DNA of 64,000 nucleotides from NCBI GenBank assembly GCA_963662155.1, contig OY759265.1, positions 61,975,024 to 62,039,023 of the forward strand, written 5' to 3'. Origin of the DNA: Lamellibrachia columna. Lineage: Eukaryota; Annelida; Polychaeta; Sabellida; Siboglinidae. Shown piece by piece: positions 39,100 through 51,000 of the stretch. Numbering within the stretch: the first letter of the stretch is position 1; each line of letters starts with the position of its first letter. Position numbers and translations under genes: made by a program. Below the pieces are notes generated by a model, which saw nothing but the letters and a program-made list of their open reading frames with translations, made no database searches and was not told where the DNA came from.

Positions 39100-42000
39100 T
39101 CACAGTTCGTCCTTTCCTTGTAGGAACATGGGCTCCTTAGGGATGGGAACGTCGTAGTTCTTGGTGGGCGGTTTTGCGCTCTTGATCGTCGTCCGATGCA
39201 GCACACGAAGGCCGATCTCGCTCGGAGGGAGCTGTGATCCTTCGCCGGCCACGTGCGCAACCGCCAGGTTGTCAGACATGATGAAATCACCCTCCTCCAT
39301 CCACTGCAACAGTTCACACATTAATCACATGATATATAGTTCAAACTTGCAGCCTGTCTATGATTAGACGTATGGGGGGACGGGGGTAAAACAAATGGGG
39401 GGACGGGGAGTAAAACAAATGGGGGACGGGGATAAAACAAATTCCATGTTTGTATTTGTATGTTATTTGTATGCTATATGTATGATATTCACATGTTTCT
39501 CCTCAGTCCATCATGTGAAAACACGATATGCACAAACTGTTGGTATGCATCAGTGTATACAATATCAACATTATAACATTTTGGTTGTTGGCACTATATA
39601 TTCATAGGTTTCCTGCAACCATCACATTTATCGTACGTTTTGCATACATAGAGCACCGGGTACACATTCCTCCGGTATCGAAACCCGACAACGGACACCA
39701 ATGACGAAGTGACAACACACAAAAAAGAACTGCGTAGAAGTTTCAGCAACAAGTGTGAACGACCGAACTCTGTGCTACGTGGGAACCAGACACATCCACC
39801 GCGACACCACAAGTTCAGACAAGACCGACGAGGACACGATACCCACCACGCTGGACAAATGACTATAATTATCATGAACGTATAATCGATCAATCAATGT
39901 GTAAAAAATGTAACCATATACTAATTCGATTTGAGATGTACGAATATCTGCTCCAATAAAGGTCTGTTTTGAAAACATGATTTGTTAACACTACTTGTGA
40001 TATAGCCCCAATGCGTGTGTGCAATATTCTTGTTTCGATGTACACACGCTTGTGTATGCATCGTTGAATTGTGTATTGTGCACATGGGTCAAATACACAC
40101 TTGTACATACGCCTCGACAAAGCCATTATTGGAGATGGATAATAGGTTAATGTGCATAAACACGTAACTATTTTCTTCCGCTCAAGTCACAACTGATACA
40201 CCCATTATGTTCTAAACGAAATAAGGATACATCAGTGCGATTTCTAGTGTTCACAATACTTCAAGTTTAGATAGTCAACATCGTCTTACAGTTCTCAACG
40301 ACTAGTCTAATGTCTATCGCCATGTTGAGCCAGTAAAGACTCTCATATTATTCGTAGATTACTTTCCTCATCTAGATTTAACAAGATTTGCCATCCAAGC
40401 CAAAGGCCCAGATGGCAAGTGGACAAGGAAGCCATTGGCTTATCGAGAGTCCAACAATGTTCATCTACTTATAGCCCGCCCTCCTGAGATATGTGTCAAC
40501 CTTGTTTTTAAACATATTCACGCTGCTAGCAGTTACACAATCTGTAGACAATTTGTTCCATTCATTTATTGTCCTCTGTGAGAACGAGTGCTTCCTGATG
40601 TCCAATCTACATTGATCCTTTACTAATTTTACCTCATGTCCTCTAGTTCTGCTATCCTTCTTGAGTGAGAAAAACATATTTCTATCAATATTTTCATACC
40701 CATTCAATATCTTAAAAACTTCAATCTGATCTCCTCTTAACCTCCTTGTCTCTAGAGTTGTTAAACCACATTCTTTCAGGCGTTCTTCATAACTAAGGTC
40801 TCTAAGTTCTGGAATCATTTTAGTTGCTCTCCTTTGTATGCGTTCAAGCGTATCTATATCCTTCTTACGATATGGTCTCCATGCTTGTATACAGTATTCT
40901 AAATGAGGTCTAACTATTGCTTTATAAAGAGGTATAATTAACTTTTTTCCCTTGTATGTTATGTTTCTTCTAATCAATCCAAGAATTTGATTACCCTTTG
41001 AAGCTGCAATACCACACTGCTCTGAAACTTTCATATCAGCGCTTATTGTAACTCCGAAGTCCTTTTCTTTTACAGTAGTACCCAGAACAGTATCTCCCAT
41101 TTTATAGTTTACATTCAAGTTCCTATGTCCTGTATGTAGGCATTTACATTTCCCAAAATTGAACAACATCTGCCATTTCTCAGACCATTTCACTAATCTG
41201 TCTAGATCGTTTTGTAAATGTTGTTTATCACCATCAGTATTAACCTTTCTAAACAGTTTTGGGTCATCCGCAAATTTCAGTACGTTACTTGTTATACTGT
41301 CGTCCAAGTCATTGATATAAATTAAGAATAATATAGGTCCTAATACTGATCCTTGAGGTACCCCACTCAAAACCGATTTCCAATTTGAAACTTCTCCATC
41401 TACTACAACTCGTTGTCTTCTGTCAGTCAGCCATTGTTCTATCCAGTCAGTTATGCTATCCCCGATACCATGGGCTTTTAATTTAAGTAGTAATCTAGAT
41501 GTGATCTGTGAACACATTCTTCAGTGTGTTTTTGCATTCCCTCTGGAACTACGGCACCTCGTCCACTGGATGGTAGCCCATCGTGAACTGGCGTCACATC
41601 CAAAGACCAATTAGCGAGTATTGGTGTCTGGGTCGTAAGTTTCGTAACCTCCGCCATCACTCTGTCTTGCTCGTTGGTCCACTGTCATAACAGGGTGGGT
41701 TTGTCTCCTGGTAGGTTCCTTGGCGTCAGATAGGCCAGACATGAACTAGAATAGGTTTCCCACAGTTCCTTCTGGTCTCAGTGCTCCTTTCACAACAGCT
41801 GCGTTGCTAATCTTAAAGATTGTCTTTGTCTTCTTTGTTTTCAACACCGTGTCGTATTTCTTTCGTTCTGAACTGGCAGTTCTTTCTGTTTAGCTGGATG
41901 CCTGTTTTGCATCTTTGGAGCAACAGTAGTAGTTATATTGATGATATTACGGAGCAACGATGGGGACCATGTGTCGCAGGCTATTAAAAATAGATCTCAA

Positions 42001-45000
42001 CCCTGCCTTGCTGTTTCTCACCGTCTCAGCATACATTTTATTTATTTTATGACATTGTCTCCAGCCTGCCTTGGTGTTTCTCACCATTTCAGCATATATT
42101 GTTGTTCTTTATGACACTGTGTATAGCCTGCCTGCTATTTTTCACTATCTCAGCATACATTTCTGTACTTTATGACTCTGCCGCCAGCCTGATTTTTCTT
42201 TCTCTCCGTCTAAGCATACGTTTGTATAATTTATGACACTGTCTCCAGCCTGCCTTTTTATTTCTCACCGTTTAACATACATTAATTTATTTTATGACAT
42301 TGTCTCCAGCCTGTATTGCTGTTTCTTAAAGTCTCAGCGTATATATGTGTACTTTATGACACTGCCTCCAGCCTGCCTTCCTATTCCCCCATCTCAGCAT
42401 ACATTTATTTATTTTATGACATTGTCTCCACCCTACCTTGCTGTTTCTCACTGTCTCACCATACATTTATATATATATATACATATATGTACTTGATAAC
42501 ACTTTCCCCAGCCTACCTTGCTGTTTTTCACTGTCTCACCATACATTTCTATATTTCATTACACTGTCTCCAGCCTGCCTTGCGGTTTTTCACCATCTCA
42601 GCTTACATTTGTATAATTTATGACACTATCTGCAGCATGCCTTTTTATTTTTCACCGTCTCTGCATACATTTATTTATTTTATGACACTGTCTACAACGT
42701 GCCTTTCTATTTCTCATTGTCTCATTATGCATTTCTATATTTTCTGACACTGTCTTCAGCCTGTGTTGCTGTTTCTCACCATCTAAGCGTACATTTGTAT
42801 ATTTATGACACTGTCTCCAGCCTGTGTTGCTGTTTCTCACCATCTAAGCGTACATTTGTATATTTATGACACTGTCTCCAGCCTGTCTTCCAATTCCCCC
42901 ATCTCATCCCAATACGTAGCTATAACACATAGTTATTACAACTCCAGTATACAATTATAATACATAGTTACAGCTAGAATACATGGCCACTACAACCTTA
43001 GTACACATCTAGAATACATAGTCACTACACTCTGAGTACACTATACTATCAGTACACATATCAGTACATAGCTAGAATACATAATATTCACTGCATCTCT
43101 AGTACGTAGCTATAATACATAGTCACTACAACTGCAGTACATAGTTAGAATACATAATTACTGCTAGAATACATGGCCACTATACCGTCACTACACATCT
43201 GAAATACATAATCACTAAACCCTCAGTACACATCTAGAATACATAGTCACTACACACTGAGTACGCAGCTAGTTAACAAAATAGTCACTATATCTCCAGT
43301 ACGTAGCTATACTACATAGTCACTACAACTCCAGTACACAGTTAGCGCACTTTTATCTGTATTTCTCAGTACACAGCTATATTACACTGTCACTGCACCC
43401 CCCACTACACAGTTATAATACATGTTCATTACACCCCCACTATACAGTTATAATACATGTTCATTATACCCCCACTATACAGTTATAATACATGCTCATT
43501 ACACCCCCACTATACAGTTATAATACATGTTCATTACACCCCCACTATACAGTTATAATACATGTTCATTACACCCCCACTATACAGTTATAATACATGT
43601 TCATTACACCCCCACTATACAGTTATAATACATGTTCATTACACCCCCACTATACAGTTACAATACATGTTCATTACACCCCCATTACACAGTTATAATA
43701 CATGTTCATTACACCCCCACTGTACAGTTATAATACATGTTCATTACACCCCCACTATACAGTTATAATACATGTTCATTACACCCCCACTACACAGTTA
43801 TAATACATGTTCATTACACCCCCACTACACAGTTATAATACATGTTCATTATACCCCCACTAAACAGTTATAATACATGTTCATTACACCCCCACCACAC
43901 AGTTATAATACATGTTCATTACACCCCCACCACACAGTTATAATACATGTTCATTACACCCCCAATATACAGTTATAATACATGTTCATTACACCCCCAC
44001 TACACAGTTATAATACATGTTCATTACACCCCCATTACACAGTTATAATACATGTGCATTACACCCCCACTACACTGTTATAATACATATTCGTTACACC
44101 CCCACTATACAGTTATAATACATGTTCATTACACCCCCACCACAGAGTTATAATACATATTCATTACACCCCCACTACACAGTTATAATACATATTCGTT
44201 ACACCCCCACTACACAGTTATAATACGTATTCGTTACAACCCCACTACACAGTTATAATACGTATTCGTTACACCATCAGTACACAACTAAAATACAAAA
44301 TAGTCACTGTTAGAATACAGTTGTTGTACCCCCAGTACAGAGTTAGAACAGATAGTCGCTACACCTCTACTACACGGTTAGGATTCCTAGTCACTGCATC
44401 CTCAGTACACAGCCGATGTACAATTCGCTGCACACCAGTATACAACTATAATACGAAGTCAATGTACCCGCAGGATACAGCTAGAAAGCTTCGTCACTAC
44501 ACCCTCAGTACACAGGTAGAATACATAGTCACTACAACTCCAGTACACAATTAGAATGCATAGTAACTACACTCTCAGTACCCATGTAGAATACGGTCAC
44601 TGCACCCCCAGTGCACAGCTAGACTACATGGTCATTTAGACAACTAGAATACATAGTCACTGTACCAACAGCTCACAGTTAGAACATATAGTTACAGCAC
44701 TGCCAGTACACATGCACAATAAACAGTCACTGCATCCCCAGTACACAGCTAGAATACGTGATCACTACACCTTCAGTACACAACTGGAATACATAGTCAC
44801 TGTACCCAAAGCACACAGCTAGAATACATATTCACTGTACCCATGGTACACTGCTAGAACACATAGTAAGTGCACTCCCGCTTAATTGTATATCTCACTG
44901 TACCCTTAAATGCCGAACTGTAATTCTCACAATACTCCTAACTGTACCCGTCATCTAGCAATGGTCACCTAGACGGGGTTAAAGTTCTTTTTAAGGGGTG

Positions 45001-48000
45001 GTCATCTAGTCAGACGGATAAAAAATCAGTAGCATAGACGTATATATATATTATTGCCCTGCGCGGGCCGGGCTTTGGGTCCAAGTCCGGCCCGGCCCGC
45101 AGCCGGGCCAGGCCGGGCCGGGCCTCTACATAATTTCGCGGGCCGGGCCGGGCCTGGGCCTACATAATGCGGGCCCGGGCCGGGCCTGGGCTGAAAACAA
45201 TTTAAACACATCGGGCTTGGGCCGGGCCTGGGCTTAGTGTGAGCGGGTCGGGCTGGGCCTGCGCTGGGCCTGGACATAATAAAAAATATTTATACAAAAC
45301 ACCGATTATTACTATATTTTTTAATAAAAACTTAATATAAATTTTAATTCCGGTTAATGAATGCTTAAAATTATTTATTTAGTATTATATAGTTGCAAAT
45401 TGAGACCTTGCATGGAATCTGATGGCCCCATAAGTTCACTTGGCTGGAAGTAGCCAGCCCCAAATGTTTACTTTAGAAATATTTGCAGAGGCAATCAAGC
45501 CATGATTAACCATCTACCTATCACCCTTTAACCCTACCAGTGGACATTGTCTGGGTCTTCCCTCCAAACATTGCCCACCTGAATAACGTGCCCACTGCCA
45601 AGTGCCCACTAGGTCACTAGCCCACTACCCAGTACCCAATGCAGTTGGTAATTGGTATTTCTCCCCAGTCCTAATTCATTCACACATGTCTGAGTGTCAG
45701 TGCCAGTGGGTGAAATTTTTATTGAAATATCATATTAAATTATGTTAACTTAGTTGAGTTAATTCAATTAACAATATAAATTGGGGTTATGGCTTGCATA
45801 TGGGTGAAGTCAGGGTTAGATAAACAAATATCCTACCCTAACCATAAGCCAATACATTAAAGCCAGATATAACAAATGTTATCATATTTAATAGTAATGA
45901 CACTAAGACGTTTTTCTATATTTTTCTTCAGGGTATTCGTAAATTTGAAGATGTTGGTAGTGCTGGATTTTTAGAATTCATCCTCGTCTTTGTTATAAGA
46001 TTATAGGTTTATCTTCTCTAAACTTAGCGGGCCGCGGGCTTGCGGGCCGCGGGCTTACCCATCTTTGGCCCGCGGGTATGGGCCGGGCCTGGGCCTGAAA
46101 CTTGCGGGCCGGGCCGGGCCTGGGCCAAACATTCACGGTCTGGGTCGGGCCTGTGCCTAAATTCTAGTTTGCAGGCCTGGGCCGGGCCGGGCTTGAACAA
46201 TTATTGCGGGCATGGGCAGGGCCTGGACTCTAACTGCTAATTAAGGGCCGGGCTTGGGATCAAATTCTAGGCCCGCGCAGGGCACTAATATATATACCTC
46301 ACGATGCAACCGTGACCACCACCACCAACACCACCACCACCACCACCACCACCACCACCAAAACCACCAGCATCACCACCACCACCACCACCACCACCAC
46401 CACCACCACCACCACCACCACCACCACCACCACCACCACCACCACCACCACCACCACCACCACCACCACCACCACCACCACCACCACCACCACCACCACC
46501 ACCACCACCACCACCACCACCACCACCACCACCACCACCACCACCACCACCACCACCACCACCACCACCACCACCACCACCACCACCACCACCACCACCA
46601 CCACCACCACCACCACCACCACCACCACCACCACCACCACCACCACCACCACCACCACCACCACCACCACCACCACCACCACCACCACCACCACCACCAC
46701 CACCACCACCACCACCACCACCACCACCACCAACACCACCAACAACAACAACAACAACAACAACACCACCACCATTGTTACTACACTCCCAGTACACAGT
46801 AAGAAGACATGGTCATTACACCTTCAGTACACATCTAGAATACATAACCACTACACTCTCAGTTGTTACCTAAAATACAAAATCGTATCTGCAGTACATA
46901 GCTATAATGCTAGTCGCTACAACTCCAGTACATGATTAGAATACATAGTTACTGCTCACCCAGCACACAGCTCGAATACATGGTCGCTGCGCCCTCAGAA
47001 CGTATCTAGAATACATATTCATTACAACTCCAGTACACATTTAGAATACATAGTTACTGCTAGAATGCCAGGCCAGTGCACCCTCAGTTCACAGCTAGAA
47101 TACAAAATAGTCACTGTATCCCCAGTACACAGCTAGAATACATAGTCACTGCACTCCAACTAAGCAGCGAGGGTTAGGGTTTGGGTTTAAGGTTAGTGTT
47201 AGGATTAGTTAGGGGTTAGGGTTATGATGCCAATGTATAATAATACAGAGCCGCCAGGGGACGCAGGTGGAGCGCGCGAGCGGTAATACACCTTTTCCCG
47301 CGTAATACACTTTTACCGCGCGCGCTCCCCCTGTGCCCCCTGGCGGCTGTGTATACAGACTATTTTGTATTCTAGCTATGTACTGAGGGCGTAGTGACTA
47401 TGTATTCTAGTTATGTACTGAGGATGCAGTGACCATGTATTCGAACTGTGTGCTGGGCGAGCAGTAACTATGTATTCTAATCGTGTACTTGAGTTGCAGT
47501 GACTATGCATTATAGCTATGTATTGGAGATTATTTTGTATTTTAGCTGTGTACTGGAGTTGTAGTGACTATGTAGTGTAGTTGTACACTGGGATACAGTG
47601 ACTCTTTTGTATTCTAGCTGTGTGTTGAGAACGTAGTGATTATGTATTCTAGATGTGTAATAAGGGAGTAGTGACCATGTATTGTAGCTGTGTGCTGGGA
47701 ATGCAGTAACAACGCATTCTACCTGTGTACTGGGGTTGTAGTGACTATGTATTATAGCTGTGTACTGGAGATACTGCGATTATTTTGTATTCTAGTTGTG
47801 TACTGAGGGTGTAGTGACTATCTATTATAGATGTGTACTGAGGGTGTAGTGACTATCTATTCTAGTTGTGTACTGAGGGTGAAGTGACTATCTATCTATT
47901 TATCTAGATATGTACTAAGGGTGTGGTGGCCATGTATTCTAGCATTAACTATATATTCTAACCGTGTACTGGAGTTGTAGTGAATATGTAGTATAGCTTT

Positions 48001-51000
48001 GTATTGGGGATACAGTGACTCTTTTGTATTCTAGTTTTATGCTGAGAGTGTAGTGACTATGTATTGTAGCTGTGTGCTGGGAGTGCAGAAAATATGTATT
48101 CTAACTGAGTACTGGAGTTGTACTAAGTGTTATAGCTATGTACTGGAGATGCAGTGACTATTTTGTATTCTACCTGTGTACTGAGTGTGTAGTGACTGTG
48201 TATTCTAGGTGTGTACTGAGGGTGCAGTGACCATGTATTTTATCTATGTGTTGGGAGTGTAGAGAATATGTATTCTGTGTACTGGGGTTGTAGTGACTAT
48301 ATATTATAGCTGTATACTGGGGATACAGTGACTATTTTGTATTATAGCTGTGTACTGAGGGTATAGTGACTATGTATTCTAGATATGTACTGAGGGTGTA
48401 GTGGCCATGTATTCTAGCAGTAACTATGTATCCGAACTGTATACTGGAGTTGTAGTGACTATGTATTATAGCTACGAACTGGAGATACAGTGAATATTTT
48501 TTATTCTAGCTGTGTACTGAGAGTGTAGTGACTATGCATTCTAGATGTATACTGAGGGTGCAGTGATTATGTCTTATAGCTGTGTTCTGGAGATACAGAC
48601 TACTCTGTATTCTAGCTATGAACTGAGGTTGTAGTGACTATGTATTGGAGATGTGTACTGAGGGTGTAATGACCATGTATTTTGACTGTGTACTGGGAAT
48701 GTAGTAACTATGGTGGTGGTGGTGGTGGTGGTGGTGGTGGTGGTGGTGGTGGTGGTGGTGGTGGTGGTGGTGGTGGTCACGGTTGCATCATGAGGTATAT
48801 ATATATACGTCTATGCTACTGATTTTTGATCCCTCTGACTAGATGAAAAAGAACTATGACCCCTGCTAAGTGACCACTGCTAGATGATGGCACAGTTAGG
48901 AGTATTGTGAGAATTACAGTTCGGGTTACTTTTAAGGGTACAGTGAGATATACAGCTAAGAGGGAGTGCAGTTCCTATGTATTCTAGAAGTGTACAGTGA
49001 CTCTGTATTCCAGTTATGTACTGAAGGTGTAGTGACCATGTATTCAAGCTGTGTACGGGGGCTGCAGTGACTGTTTATTATGCATGTGTACTCGGAGTGC
49101 TGTAACTATATGTTCCAACTGTGATATGTTGGTACAGTGACTATATATTCTAATTGTCTTACTGACCATGTCTAGCTGTGCACTGGGGGTGCAGTGACTA
49201 TATTCTACATGGGTACTGGGAGTGTAGTTACTATGCATTCTAACAGTATACTGGAGTTGTAGTGACTATGTATTCTAGCTGTGTACTGAGGGTGTAGTGA
49301 CGATGCTTTCTAGCTGTATCCTGCGGGTACATTGACATCGTATTATAATTGTATACTGGTGTGCAGCGAATTTGTACACTGGCTGTGTACTGAGGATGCA
49401 GTGACTATGAATCCTAACCATGTAGTAGAGGTGTAGCGACTATCTGTTCTAACTCTGTACTGGGGGTACAACAACTGTATTCTAACAGTGACTGTTTTGT
49501 ATTTTAGCTGTGTACAGGGGGTGTAATGAATATGTATTATAATTGTGTAATGGGATGTGTAATCCAGTGACAGTGTAATCCAGCTGTGTACTGGGAAATA
49601 CAGCTAAAAGTGCGATATGTACTGGTTGTGTAGTGACCATGTATTCTAGCAGTAACTATGTATTCTAACTGTGTACTGGAGTTGTAGTGCATTATAGCTA
49701 CGTACTGGAGACACAGTGACTATTTTGTATTCTAGCTGCGTACTCAGTGTGTAGTGACTATGTGTTCTAGATGTGTACTGAGGGTTCAGTGACCATGCGT
49801 TCTAGCTGGGTGCTGGGAGTGTAGAGAATATGTATTCTGTGTACTGGGGTTGTAGTGACTAGGTATTATAGCTGTGTACTGGGGATACAGTGACTATTTT
49901 GTATTCTAGCTCTGTACTGAGAGTGTAGTGACTATGTATTCTAGATGTGTACTGAGGGTGTATTGGCCATGTATTCTAGCAGTAACTATGTATTCTAACT
50001 GTGTACTGCAGTTGTAGTGACTATGTTTTATAGTTACGTACTGGGCTGAGATGGGGGGATTGGAAGGCACACTGGAGACAGTCATAAAAGTCATAAAATA
50101 CAGAAATGTGTGCTGAGACAGTGAGAAACAGCAAAGCAGGCGGGAGACAGTGTCATTTAATATAGAAATGTGTGCTGAGACAGTGAGAAACAGCAAGGCA
50201 GGCTGGAGGCAGTGTCATTTAATATAGAAATGTGTGCTGAGACAGTGAGAAACATCAAGGCAGGCTGGAGGCAGTGTCATTTACTATAGAAATGTGTGCT
50301 GAGACAGTGAGAAACAGCAAGGCAGGCTGGAGGCAGTGTCATTTACTATAGAAATGTGTGCTGAGACAGTGAGAAACAGCAAGGCAGGCTGGAGGCAGTG
50401 TCATTTAATATAGAAATGTGTGCTGAGACAGTGAGAAACATCAAGGCAGGCTGGAGGCAGTGTCATTTAATATAGAAATGTGTGCTGAGACAGTGAGAAA
50501 CAGCAAGGCAGGCTGGAGGCAGTGTCATTTAATATAGAAATGTGTGCTGAGACAGTGAGAAACAGCAAAGCAGGCTGCAGACAGTGTCATAAATTAAAAT
50601 TAGCAGTATTATCAGTAATTTACTTGTGTAACTTTTACAATTAGCAATATTATCAGTATTTTCACTTGATAGTAGTGTATATTCACTTACCTTTTAGATT
50701 TAGCGTCATTGATATGTTGCTTGTAATGTTATATTAATACAGATATGATGAATACACCACTTACATATACGTCTTGTGACCTATATTAACACATAGCGTA
50801 CCGGTAAAAAACTACACCGCTTGCTTGCTGCAGGTCGTTGGGTCAATCCGATAAGCGGTCTGGTATGAACGCGTGGCCTAGTCATAAAAAGTAAGTCTAC
50901 TGTTAAAAAAACCGCCTCCTCTCACTCGCTGTCTGTACGTCGACCACCAGTCCATGGCTTTTTAAAATAGTTTTAATGGAAGTAAAAAATAATGGAAAGT

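Noticed and set aside
46254..46802. Long poly-His, poly-Thr, poly-Gly and poly-Val open frames
   Set aside because: All arise from the CCA triplet tract read in different frames.
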